Shown piece by piece: positions 16,612 through 24,347 of a stretch of DNA of 64,000 nucleotides. The stretch is from Candidatus Caccalectryoclostridium excrementigallinarum (lineage in GTDB: Bacteria > Bacillota > Clostridia > Christensenellales > UBA3700): NCBI GenBank assembly GCA_018714485.1, contig DVNJ01000001.1, forward strand, positions 62,001 to 126,000. The letters are read 5' to 3'. The first letter of the stretch is position 1; every line of letters starts with the position of its first letter. Under the pieces are notes generated by a model. That model was given only the letters and a program-made list of their open reading frames with translations. It was not told where the DNA came from and did no database searches. The position numbers were made by a program, and so were the translations under genes.

Positions 16612-18333
16612 ATGCCTAACGATTATATCACGGTCAAAGCGCTCGCGGAAGAGCTGCACGAAAAACTTTCCGGGGGCAAGATAAACAAGATCTATATGCC
16701 CGAAAAAGACGAGATAACCCTCGCCGTACGTTCGCAGGGCGAGAATTTCCTGCTCGCCGTTTCCACCAATCCGCAAAATCCGCGCATGCATTTGACGAGC
16801 GTGCGTAAGGAAAATCCGCCCGTTGCCCCGGGCTTTTGCATGTATTTGCGCAAATATTTCACGGGAGCGACGATAACCGAGGTGAAGATCCTCGGCGAAG
16901 ACAGGATAATCGCGATCAAAGCCATTTCGCGCAACGAACTGCACGACGAAATAAGCATCTCGCTCGTAGCCGAGATGATGGGGCGTTACAGCAATCTCAT
17001 CGCACTCGATCAAAACGGCAACATCGGCGCCGCCATCAAGCAGGTGCCGTTCGACACCGCCACCAAGAGGTGCATACTCCCCGGGATAAAATATTCCGCT
17101 CCGACGCAAAGCAAGATCGCTCCTTCCGACAAAATTAGATTGACAGGCGCCCTAAGAAGCTTTAACGGCGAAAATCTCTCTGCTTTCGTCGCGCAGAATT
17201 TTGCGGGATATTCAAAGTCTTCCGCGGCTTTTGCCGTAAAGCTCGCGGGGCTTTCGGAAAAGGGAATGCTCGATGAGCAAAAGTCGAAAAAGCTGCTTGA
17301 CGCGCTCGACAAATTGAACATTATCCGCTCAACTTCGCTCTATGCGCCCTGCTGTCTGAAAAACGGCGACGTCTATACAGACTATTTCGTCTGCCCTTAC
17401 GGCGAAGGCGACTATGAATTTTTTCCCACTCTCAGCGAATGCATCGAGCGCGCCACGGCGGTCAAAGAGCGGACGGAAAGACACCGCGAGCACACCAAAG
17501 AGCTGAGCAAATATTACAAAAATTTCGTCGCGCGTGAGGAAAAAAAGCTGCAAAAAAGCCGCGCCCGACTGAAAGAATGCGAAGACGCGGAATATTACAA
17601 AAAATGCGGAGATCTGATAACGATAAACTTATATGCGATAAAAAGAGGCTTATCTTCTTTCACGGCGAGCGACGTTTACGACCCGGACGGCGCCTCGATC
17701 GAAATAGCTCTCGACCCTTCGCTCTCCCCGCAGCAAAACGCGCAGGCATACTATAAAAAGTACGCCAAATTAAAGCGTACGGTCGCCGTCGTCACGCAGC
17801 AGATCGAGGAGACGGAGAAAACTCTCGACGCCGCGCGCGACATCGGCAGAGCCATCAAACTTTGCTCTTCGAGCGCGGAATGTGCCGAGATCGAAAGCGA
17901 GCTTGCCCTGCTCGGCGCGATACGCAAAAAGCGCGCGCAGGACAAACGCACCAAGCCCTCCCTGCCGATGGAATACGAAGTGGGCGGTTTCAAAGTTCTC
18001 GTGGGTAAAAACAACCTGCAAAACGAACGCCTGACCTTCAAAACGGCTCAGGGCGGAGATATTTGGATGCACGTCAAGGACGCTCACGGCAGCCACCTTA
18101 TCGTCCTTAGCGAGGGAAAAGACGTCCCCGAGGAAGTCCTGCGCGTCTGCGCCGAGATCGCCGCGTTCCATTCCCAAGCCGCCGAGGCGGACAAGGTAAC
18201 GGTCGATCACACGAGGCGCAAGCGTGTCAAGCGCCACCCTTCGGGAAAATTGGCGCTCGTGACTTACAGCGAATATAAAAGCCTGTCCGTCAAACCGAAC
18301 GCGCACGAAGAGTTGCGCAGGGACGGCAAATGA
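16612..18333 (+). CDS. rqcH: RqcH/NFACT ribosome quality control protein
   Basis: RqcH binds obstructed 50S subunits and directs poly-alanine tailing of stalled chains, marking them for ClpXP-type proteolysis. The 573 residues contain the NFACT-N domain, including the Asp-Arg pair in GEDRIIAIKA near residue 103. A coiled-coil middle (about 270-420) follows, then the C-terminal NFACT-R domain (QGGDIWMHVKDAHGSHLIVL). Older annotations call it a fibronectin-binding protein. It is divergent from tig. It converges on rluD with the two stop codons directly adjacent (TGATCA). The ATG lies 6 bases after a -10 box. Confidence 0.93.
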   Translation: MPNDYITVKALAEELHEKLSGGKINKIYMPEKDEITLAVRSQGENFLLAVSTNPQNPRMHLTSVRKENPPVAPGFCMYLRKYFTGATITEVKILGEDRIIAIKAISRNELHDEISISLVAEMMGRYSNLIALDQNGNIGAAIKQVPFDTATKRCILPGIKYSAPTQSKIAPSDKIRLTGALRSFNGENLSAFVAQNFAGYSKSSAAFAVKLAGLSEKGMLDEQKSKKLLDALDKLNIIRSTSLYAPCCLKNGDVYTDYFVCPYGEGDYEFFPTLSECIERATAVKERTERHREHTKELSKYYKNFVAREEKKLQKSRARLKECEDAEYYKKCGDLITINLYAIKRGLSSFTASDVYDPDGASIEIALDPSLSPQQNAQAYYKKYAKLKRTVAVVTQQIEETEKTLDAARDIGRAIKLCSSSAECAEIESELALLGAIRKKRAQDKRTKPSLPMEYEVGGFKVLVGKNNLQNERLTFKTAQGGDIWMHVKDAHGSHLIVLSEGKDVPEEVLRVCAEIAAFHSQAAEADKVTVDHTRRKRVKRHPSGKLALVTYSEYKSLSVKPNAHEELRRDGK

Positions 18334-19248
18334 TCAAAGCGGCTTCAAGCCGTCTAAAACTCTTTGAAAATAGTCGGGAAGCGGCGAGGTGAATTCCATT
18401 CTTTCGCCCGTGCTCGGATGTGTGAGAATAAGGCGGCTCGCATGCAGCAACTGCCCTTTCAGACCGAATTTTTTATCCGCCTTGCCGTAAACGGGATCGC
18501 CGACGACGGGGTGTCCGATATGCTTGGCATGGACCCTTATCTGATGAGTCCTGCCCGTTTCGAGTTCAAACATAACGAGCGTATAGCCGTGATAACGGCG
18601 CAAAACCTTATAGTGAGTGATCGCTCTTCTGCCCGTGCGCGACACGGCGTACTTTTTCCTGTCGGCGGAAGATCTGTCCAAAAAAGTGTCGATGGTCCCC
18701 TCGTCTTTTTGCAATTCGCCCTCTAAAAGCGCGGTATAAATGCGGCGCGCGCTCTTTTGCGCTATCTGGCGTTGAAGTTCGACATGCGCGTTGTCGTTTT
18801 TGGCGACGACCAAAAGCCCCGAGGTGTCCTTGTCCAGCCTGTGGACTATCCCCGGACGCATCACGCCGTTTATCCCGCTCAAGCTGTCGAGGCTGGCGAT
18901 GAGCACGTTGACGAGCGTGTCCTCGTATGCGCCCGGAGCGGGATGCACGACCATGCCCTGAGGCTTGTCGATCACCGCCATGTCTGCGTCCTGATAGACT
19001 ATGTCCACGCGCTTTTGCGAAGGCGCGAGCGAGAGCGTTTTAAGCGGCGGGATCTCCACGCTTATCCTGTCACCGCGCTTGACTTTTTCGCCCGCTTTCA
19101 GGCATTTTTCGCCGCGCAGCTCCACCCGCCCTTCTTCGATGAGCTTTTTGACGCTAGAGCGCGTGAGATCGGGAAGTTTTTCGGCGATACAGACGTCAAG
19201 GCGCGAAAAATCGCTCTCCGCGTTGAATTGAGTGCTCTCAGCGGGCAT
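18334..19248 (-). CDS. rluD: RluD-family 23S rRNA pseudouridine synthase
   Basis: An RluA/RluD-type pseudouridine synthase of 304 residues. An S4 RNA-binding domain (SRLDVCIAEKLPDLTRSSVKK) is followed by the catalytic domain with the signature RPGIVHRLDKDTSGLLVVAKN, in which the Asp of HRLDKDTSG is catalytic. A GRTHQIRVH block is also visible. It overlaps lspA by 11 bases and is the last gene of yggS-sepF-lspA-rluD. The exact uridine target cannot be read from sequence. Confidence 0.93.
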   Translation of the reverse strand: MPAESTQFNAESDFSRLDVCIAEKLPDLTRSSVKKLIEEGRVELRGEKCLKAGEKVKRGDRISVEIPPLKTLSLAPSQKRVDIVYQDADMAVIDKPQGMVVHPAPGAYEDTLVNVLIASLDSLSGINGVMRPGIVHRLDKDTSGLLVVAKNDNAHVELQRQIAQKSARRIYTALLEGELQKDEGTIDTFLDRSSADRKKYAVSRTGRRAITHYKVLRRYHGYTLVMFELETGRTHQIRVHAKHIGHPVVGDPVYGKADKKFGLKGQLLHASRLILTHPSTGERMEFTSPLPDYFQRVLDGLKPL

Positions 19249-19771
19249 ATCTACCCCCTAAGAGCGTGCCTTTGCTCTTGGAAAAATCGCCTTCTTTATA
19301 ACCGAAAAAGATATAAATTATCAAGACGAAAACGCCGAGAACGAGATAGATGTCCGCGACGTTCCCCACGGCGAAATTTATCCCGAAGATCGTGTAGAGA
19401 AAGTCGTAGCAGATAAAATCGCGGACAAAGCCGAATACCAGCCTGTCGAAGAGGTTGCCGATCGCGCCGCCCAAAATGAGCAGCATGGAAAAACGGAAAA
19501 CGTGCGGCGTGTTCGGGCGCCAAAGCAGGACAAAGGCGAAAATCGCGCATTCGACAAAGGTGAGAACGATGAGCAAAGTCTTGTTCCCCTCGAACAGACC
19601 AAAGGAAGCGCCGTAATTATGCACGCATTCTATGGAAAATATCCCGTCGATCACCGAGACGCTCCCGCTGTCGAAGAGATGAAAAACCAGATATTTTGAC
19701 GCAATGTCGGTCAAAAACACCGCGGCAAGCACGGCGGTTTCGACGAGCAGTTTCTTTATTGTCTTATTCAT
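19238..19771 (-). CDS. lspA: Lipoprotein signal peptidase (signal peptidase II)
   Basis: LspA cleaves the signal peptide of lipidated prolipoproteins in the membrane. The 177 residues include about four membrane helices. The two catalytic aspartates lie in GNLFDRLVFGFVRDF and in FAVGNVADIYLVLG. Its partner enzyme Lgt is encoded at 31.9 kb. It overlaps sepF by 8 bases and rluD by 11. Confidence 0.95.
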   Translation of the reverse strand: MNKTIKKLLVETAVLAAVFLTDIASKYLVFHLFDSGSVSVIDGIFSIECVHNYGASFGLFEGNKTLLIVLTFVECAIFAFVLLWRPNTPHVFRFSMLLILGGAIGNLFDRLVFGFVRDFICYDFLYTIFGINFAVGNVADIYLVLGVFVLIIYIFFGYKEGDFSKSKGTLLGGRYAR

Positions 19772-20426
19772 ATTTCTTCTTTATGTCCATGGGTACCTGT
19801 ATAGCCATGCCGCTCGGCGTGAGCAGGAACATGTTGGGACCTATCCTCTGTTGACTGCCGCACAGAGCGTAGATCGCTCCGCTCAAAAAGTCCAAAATGC
19901 GCTGCGCGTGCTTGTCCGGCATGCGGGAGAGATCGACTATTATCGCCTGACGGCGGCGCAGATTGTCTATTATCACGCGGATGTCGTGATGAGAGCGAGG
20001 GTATGTAATGATGATGTTCGAGCCATCCGAACCCGTTATGCTCTCTTCTCTGCGCTTGAACATTCCCAAAAAGCCGCGGCGCTTTTTCTCCTCGACGCCT
20101 CCGTCGTATGCGCCGTCGCCGCCCAGCGGCGTCACGCCCTCGCCGGCATAAGGCGGATATTCGGGCGGATACTGTCCCTGAGGGGGATAAGGCTGACCTT
20201 GAGGATATTGCGGATACTGACCCTGCGGGGGGTAAGGCTGTCCCTGCGGAGGATACTGACCCTGAGGAGGATAAGGCTGCCCTTGAGGCGGATACGGTCT
20301 GTTTTGCGGCGGATACTGCCCCTGCGGTCCGCCCTCGTAGCGGGGACGACCGTTATATTCGGGACGACGCCTGCCGTCGTCGTTGAAATTTTCGCGGTTG
20401 TAATCGTCATAACTGCGTCTGTCCAT
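19764..20426 (-). CDS. sepF: Cell division protein SepF with Pro-Gln-Tyr repeat linker
   Basis: SepF polymerises on the membrane and tethers FtsZ. The C-terminal ~90 residues form the SepF core (IIITYPRSHHDIRVIIDNLRR, RILDFLSGAIYALCG, NMFLLTPSG). The N-terminal ~130 residues are unusual: about 60 of them repeat PYPPQGQ/YPPQGQ units, ending before a basic block (EEKKRRGFLGMFKRR). The start ATG at 20426 has a GGAG site. It follows yggS, a common neighbour in Gram-positives, and overlaps it by 20 bases. Confidence 0.92.
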   Translation of the reverse strand: MDRRSYDDYNRENFNDDGRRRPEYNGRPRYEGGPQGQYPPQNRPYPPQGQPYPPQGQYPPQGQPYPPQGQYPQYPQGQPYPPQGQYPPEYPPYAGEGVTPLGGDGAYDGGVEEKKRRGFLGMFKRREESITGSDGSNIIITYPRSHHDIRVIIDNLRRRQAIIVDLSRMPDKHAQRILDFLSGAIYALCGSQQRIGPNMFLLTPSGMAIQVPMDIKKKYE

Positions 20427-21132
20427 TTTTCTGCTCCGTGTAAACTCTTTCACCGAACAATATCCTGCCCGGCCTTATCATATTCGAGCCGCCGTAACGC
20501 ACGGCGATCTCGTAATCTCCCGTCATGCCGCATGAAAGCGTGTCTATCCCCTCAAAACGCGAACGCATATCCTCGTAAAGCGTGCGAAGATCCTCATAAA
20601 GCGCGATGAGCCTTTCCCTGTCATCGAGGTTGGGCATCACGCTCATAAGCCCTCGAACGCGCACATTGGCGTATTTTTTTACCGATTCGGCAAAGCCCAG
20701 CGCCTCTTCGGGCGGAACGCCGCCCTTGCTTATCTCGCTGCCCATATTCACTTCGACAAGGCAGTTCATGACAAGAGAACGCTTGCGCGCCTGCCTGTCT
20801 ATCTCATAGGCGAGTTCGTCGCGATCGAGCGAATGGATGAGGCAGACCTTGTCGGCTATATATTTGACCTTGTTCGTCTGCAGTCTGCCGATAAAGTGCC
20901 TGCGCACTTTGAGATCGGGGTCGTAATTGGCAAGAAGTTCCTGAACGCGGTTGTCGCCGATGTCGGAAATAAGTCCCGACCTCACCACCTGCTCTATGAG
21001 TTCCTTGCTCTGCGTCTTGACCGCGGCGACCATGGTCACCTCGTCGGTGCGACCCGCGGCTTTCAACGCCCGCTCCACATTTTCGCGGCAGACGAGAATA
21101 TTCTTTTTTATCTCTTGCAAACTCAGGCTCAT
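20407..21132 (-). CDS. yggS: YggS-family pyridoxal phosphate homeostasis protein
   Basis: A PLP-binding protein (PLPBP/COG0325) with a TIM-barrel fold and no known enzymatic activity. The PLP lysine lies in MVAAVKTQSKE near residue 38. Other family blocks are IGDNRVQELL, HFIGRLQTNKVKYI and GLMSVMP, with SCGMTGDYEIAVRYG at the phosphate site. I choose ATG 21132 (MSLSLQEIKKN), giving 241 residues. It stands 7 bases after a TATATT box with no Shine-Dalgarno. It heads the sepF-lspA-rluD operon. Confidence 0.92.
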   Translation of the reverse strand: MSLSLQEIKKNILVCRENVERALKAAGRTDEVTMVAAVKTQSKELIEQVVRSGLISDIGDNRVQELLANYDPDLKVRRHFIGRLQTNKVKYIADKVCLIHSLDRDELAYEIDRQARKRSLVMNCLVEVNMGSEISKGGVPPEEALGFAESVKKYANVRVRGLMSVMPNLDDRERLIALYEDLRTLYEDMRSRFEGIDTLSCGMTGDYEIAVRYGGSNMIRPGRILFGERVYTEQKNGQTQL

Positions 21133-21139
21133 ATATAAT

Positions 21140-21168
21140 AATATAACACAAAGCGCGCGCAAAGTAAA
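21140..21168 (-). promoter_or_regulatory. Promoter abutting the yggS ATG (leaderless type)
   Basis: Minus strand TTTACT-N17-TATATT, then 7 bases and ATG. This is the predicted start of the yggS-sepF-lspA-rluD transcript. Confidence 0.7.
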
Positions 21169-21288
21169 CGATTATGAAAAAAATATCGCCAAGTAAAAAA
21201 CCGCCCCTTGAAAGGATAAGAGGCGATTTATTTCGTATTGTTATATGTTGGCATTATTTTGACTATATAATTTTATTTTTGCGGTTAA

Positions 21289-21954
21289 TCAAGAATAATA
21301 TTCGTTATTTTTCTCGACGCAAAGTTCCTCTTCTATCCTGTCTCCGACCAAGATTTTCGCAACCGAGACCTCGTATGCGACCCGCTCTTCGCTCACGTTT
21401 TCGCCTAAACATTTGGTGTAGACGCGGCTTTGCACTCTCCCCGTCACCCACAGTCTTTCACCCACGGGCATGTCCTTGATGAAGCGCGCGTTCCTGCCCC
21501 ACATTATGCAGGGAATATAATCGGATTTATTATACGCCCTGTTGACGGCGAGAAGGACGTCGCAGATCTCGCGCTTGAAAGGCGTGGTGCGATAGACGGG
21601 CGGCTTGCAGATATAGCCGATTATCTCTATCGTATTGGGATTTATCCCCTCGTCGGGAGGGAGTATCTCGCGCACGAACGCCGTGAGAAGCAGGCGCGAA
21701 CGCTCGCCTTCGAGCTTGTTATAGCTGCGAAACTGCCCGCATACGCTTATCTTTTCCCCGACTTTGACTTCGCCGCGCGCCAAAAGGCGTTCGGAAACGG
21801 TGATCGGGATCAGGTCTTCCTGCCCCGAAAGACGCGGCACGCTCAGCTTACTTTCATAAAACTCTTCGCCGCATACTTCGTGCGAGTAAACGGGATCTTG
21901 CAAGATAGTCCCCGTTAATTGTAATTTGTTGTTGCTCATCTGTTCGTAGTTCAT
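21289..21954 (-). CDS. Single-stranded DNA-binding-like protein with two OB folds
   Basis: The 221-residue protein appears to carry two SSB/PriB-like OB folds in tandem. The first (about 8-105) has NKLQLTGTILQDPVYSHE and SVCGQFRSYNK. The second (about 110-205) has NTIEIIGYICKPPVYRTTPF, CDVLLAVNRAYNKSDYIPC and VTGRVQSRVYTK. It lacks the acidic C-terminal tip of replicative SSB. It is therefore more likely an accessory ssDNA-binding protein than the main SSB. The start ATG at 21954 has a GAGGAGG site. It lies directly downstream of pdaB. Confidence 0.78.
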   Translation of the reverse strand: MNYEQMSNNKLQLTGTILQDPVYSHEVCGEEFYESKLSVPRLSGQEDLIPITVSERLLARGEVKVGEKISVCGQFRSYNKLEGERSRLLLTAFVREILPPDEGINPNTIEIIGYICKPPVYRTTPFKREICDVLLAVNRAYNKSDYIPCIMWGRNARFIKDMPVGERLWVTGRVQSRVYTKCLGENVSEERVAYEVSVAKILVGDRIEEELCVEKNNEYYS

Positions 21955-21955
21955 A

Positions 21956-22729
21956 TTACCTCCTCGGCTCCGCATGCTGGATGCCGTTATTATCTATTTC
22001 GTAATCCTCTTTTAAGATCAGGTCGCTCAATCCGACCGTCTCATAGCCCTGATTTTTCAAATAGGCGAGCACGAGCGGCAGGGCTTCGGCGATGGCGTCG
22101 CTGTTGTTGTGAAAGAGGATTATCGACCCGTTTTTCACTCCTTTTTTCACGCGCGAGAGTATCTCCTCCGCGCTCAGCCCCTTCCAATCGAGCGAATCCA
22201 CGCTCCATTGCACCGCCTGCATCCCCTCATCTTCGACCGTCTGCACCAAAAGATCGTCGTAATCGCCGAAGGGCGGGCGGAAATAGGCGGGGCGGCTGCC
22301 CGTGAGTTTTTCGACCTTGTCGCTGACGTATTTTAGCTCGGTCACTATCTCTTCTCTGTTCAATTCCGACATATGCAGATGATTTTTGCTATGATTGCCT
22401 ATCTCGCAGCCGCTGTTTGCGATCGCCTTGACCATGTCGGGATATTTGTCCACCCAAAAGCCCACGAGGAAAAACGTCCCCGTCGCGCCGTTTTCTTCGA
22501 GCGTGTCGAGTATGCTCTGCGTCTTATCCGCTCCCCATGCCGCGTCGAATGTGAGCGCGACCTTTTTCTCCTCGCCGCAGTCGACGCCGTATACGGGCAG
22601 TTTTCTCACCGACTTGCCGTTATAGACGTCGGCGACCGCCTCGAAGTTCAAGCCGACGCAGCAAAGCACGGTCAGGATCGCCGTCAGCACCACGGCAAGC
22701 ACGTTTTTTGCCTTTATCGTTACGAACAC
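21956..22729 (-). CDS. pdaB: Polysaccharide deacetylase, PdaB-like
   Basis: A NodB-domain deacetylase with an N-terminal membrane anchor (VLAVVLTAILTVLCCVGLNF), probably acting on peptidoglycan. Motifs are TFDAAWG (metal and catalytic Asp; the usual D-D motif is replaced by D-A, as in PdaB), HSKNHLHMS (metal His pair), RPPFGDYD and QWSVDSLDWKG. PdaB proteins are linked to spore cortex formation in Bacillus. The ORF-track start is a GTG at 22744. A second GTG at 22729 has GGAGGAG ideally placed upstream, so I prefer it; both give a similar protein. Confidence 0.85.
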   Translation of the reverse strand: MFVTIKAKNVLAVVLTAILTVLCCVGLNFEAVADVYNGKSVRKLPVYGVDCGEEKKVALTFDAAWGADKTQSILDTLEENGATGTFFLVGFWVDKYPDMVKAIANSGCEIGNHSKNHLHMSELNREEIVTELKYVSDKVEKLTGSRPAYFRPPFGDYDDLLVQTVEDEGMQAVQWSVDSLDWKGLSAEEILSRVKKGVKNGSIILFHNNSDAIAEALPLVLAYLKNQGYETVGLSDLILKEDYEIDNNGIQHAEPRR

Positions 22730-22908
22730 CTCTTTCTCCTCCACTATATCATCGGTTTTTTGCCGATTTTCGGCGTTTTTTGGCGGATCGGCGCGCCGTT
22801 ACGCGCATTTTGTCCGATCCTTTTCCGCCCAAAATTCTCTCCGAAACATATTTATTCGCTCGGATACTTAAATATGTTGTAATATTTTGTCCGTTTAAGC
22901 GATCGCCC

Positions 22909-22937
22909 TTGACTTTCGCTTTCTAATGGGATATAAT
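22909..22937 (+). promoter_or_regulatory. Promoter of the SRP RNA gene
   Basis: TTGACT-N17-TATAAT on the plus strand, with the -10 ending 5 bases before the predicted RNA 5' end. Confidence 0.88.
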
Positions 22938-22942
22938 GATAA

Positions 22943-23212
22943 CGCTGTGCTAAGTGGGGAGCTAGCGGTGCCCTGTACCTGCAATCCGCTATAGCAGGAC
23001 TGAACGCTGTTCGAGGCTTTATTTATGGGAGGTCTGCCTCCGATAAGCGATGTCGATACCAAGGTCTTGTGCAATCGTGCACTGCGAACCATGTCAGAGC
23101 TTGACCGCAGCAGCATTAAACAGACCGCATGGTGTGCCACGAGGTAGCTTTGGAGGAGTTGGCTGTCGTTGTTCCGCTCCGGTAAATACTGTCGACAACA
23201 GATGCACAGCAT
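22943..23212 (+). ncRNA. ffs: Signal recognition particle RNA, large bacterial type
   Basis: About 270 bases. The 5' part carries the strongly conserved stretch around GCTAGCGGTGCCCTGTACC and GCAATCCGCTATAGCAGG, as in the Bacillus scRNA. The 5' end GCTGTGC pairs with the 3' end GCACAGC, closing the long helix, and a T-rich tract follows. The length implies an Alu domain as well as the Ffh-binding hairpin. The ends are inferred from the promoter and the closing helix. Confidence 0.92.
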
Positions 23213-23236
23213 TTTTATTTTATATAGGTGCGTTAA

Positions 23237-24112
23237 ATGATCCAAGATAAAAAAATCGCGTTGCTCATCGACGCGGAAAACATAACTTCCAAATATTGCG
23301 CGATAATCTTCCGCGAGATCGCAAAATACGGCGTCGCCACTTATCGTAGGATATACGGCGACTTTGTCAATTCCCGCAATATCAACTGGTCGCAGGCGGA
23401 TTTTTCCAAATATTCGCTTACGCCCGTTCAGCAATACAGCTACACCGTCGGCAAAAACAGCTCGGATATAACCATGGTCATCGACGCCATGGACATTCTC
23501 TATTCCGGCAACGTGGATATGTTCTGCATAGTCACTTCGGACAGCGACTACACCAAGCTCGTCACCAGGCTGCGCGAAGCGGGGCTTTCCATCATCGGCA
23601 TGGGCGAAAGCAAAACGCCGCGCGCGCTCAAAGCGGCATGCGAAAAATTCATTCCGCTCGACAGCATTTTCAAGACGGAAAACAAAGCCGCCGAAAAGGC
23701 GAAAACGGCTAAAACCGACGCCAAGGCGACAAAAACCGAAAAACCCGCCGAAAAGTCGGAAGACGCCGCGGAAAAGAAGGAGAAAAAGCGCGGCAAAGCT
23801 TCAAAGGACGATCAAAGCTCGGAGGGGACGGAAAGCGAAGGCGATATGCCCACCCCCATCGAGGACATCATCGCCACTATCTGCAACACCATACTGCCCG
23901 ACTTGGAAACGGACAGCGGCTGGGCAAACCTCGCGGACGTGGGCAACAGGCTGATCAAGCTCTATTCCGACTTCGATCCGCGCACATACGGCTACGATAA
24001 ATTGAGTCGGCTCGTGCGCGACCGCAGCGAATTCGAAGTGGACAAAAAGCCGGGCGAAAACCATACGAGCATCTATTACGTCAGGATCGCCGACGCATAC
24101 AGAAAGAAGTAA
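23237..24112 (+). CDS. NYN-domain (PIN-like) protein with C-terminal OST-HTH/LOTUS domain
   Basis: A 291-residue protein with an N-terminal NYN nuclease-like domain. The acidic residues expected for metal binding are visible in LLIDAENIT near residue 10, SSDITMVIDAMDILYS near residue 78, and CIVTSDSDYTKLV near residue 98. A Lys/Glu/Ala-rich linker (about 150-195) leads to a C-terminal domain (PIEDIIATICNTILPD to YYVRIADAYRKK) resembling OST-HTH/LOTUS RNA-binding domains. The likely role is RNA binding or cleavage, by family inference. It begins 25 bases after the SRP RNA, with only a weak AGGTG ribosome site, so it may depend on read-through. Confidence 0.85.
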   Translation: MIQDKKIALLIDAENITSKYCAIIFREIAKYGVATYRRIYGDFVNSRNINWSQADFSKYSLTPVQQYSYTVGKNSSDITMVIDAMDILYSGNVDMFCIVTSDSDYTKLVTRLREAGLSIIGMGESKTPRALKAACEKFIPLDSIFKTENKAAEKAKTAKTDAKATKTEKPAEKSEDAAEKKEKKRGKASKDDQSSEGTESEGDMPTPIEDIIATICNTILPDLETDSGWANLADVGNRLIKLYSDFDPRTYGYDKLSRLVRDRSEFEVDKKPGENHTSIYYVRIADAYRKK

Positions 24113-24130
24113 AATGCTTTTTATATGTCG

Positions 24131-24157
24131 AAAAAGACCCGCAAGGGTCTTTTTTTG
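24131..24157 (+). terminator. Terminator after the NYN gene
   Basis: Stem AAAAAGACCC/GGGTCTTTTT with a GCAA loop and further T residues, 18 bases after the stop codon. Confidence 0.92.
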
Positions 24158-24224
24158 AGCAATATCCGCCGTTGCGCCGAGGCAGAAAAAGTATATGAGG
24201 CAAATTTTCGGCAAGAATAATAAC

Positions 24225-24332
24225 ATGAAAAGAAAAAAGGCAAAAAACTCTTCCCGCTTCGATCCGAACGGGAGCTATACGGGAGTGCCGCAGGACGGCG
24301 GCAAGCCGACGCAGGACGCGGACGATCTCTGA
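24225..24332 (+). CDS. 35-residue conserved-type small protein
   Basis: Too short for the ORF track. It encodes 35 residues, beginning MKRKKAKNSSRFDPNGSYTG and ending with KPTQDADDL. The DPxGSYTGVP...PxQDADDL pattern matches small uncharacterised proteins I recall from many Clostridia. The N-terminus is strongly basic and the C-terminus acidic. No membrane segment is present. The ribosome site is weak. Function is unknown. It sits alone between the NYN terminator and the end of the convergent SPOR-like gene. Confidence 0.68.
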   Translation: MKRKKAKNSSRFDPNGSYTGVPQDGGKPTQDADDL

Positions 24333-24347
24333 AAGGCAGGAGATCGG

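Noticed and set aside
22730-22744. Upstream GTG as the start of pdaB
   Set aside because: The internal GTG at 22729 has a well-placed GGAGGAG that overlaps the codons after the upstream GTG. The upstream start has no such site.
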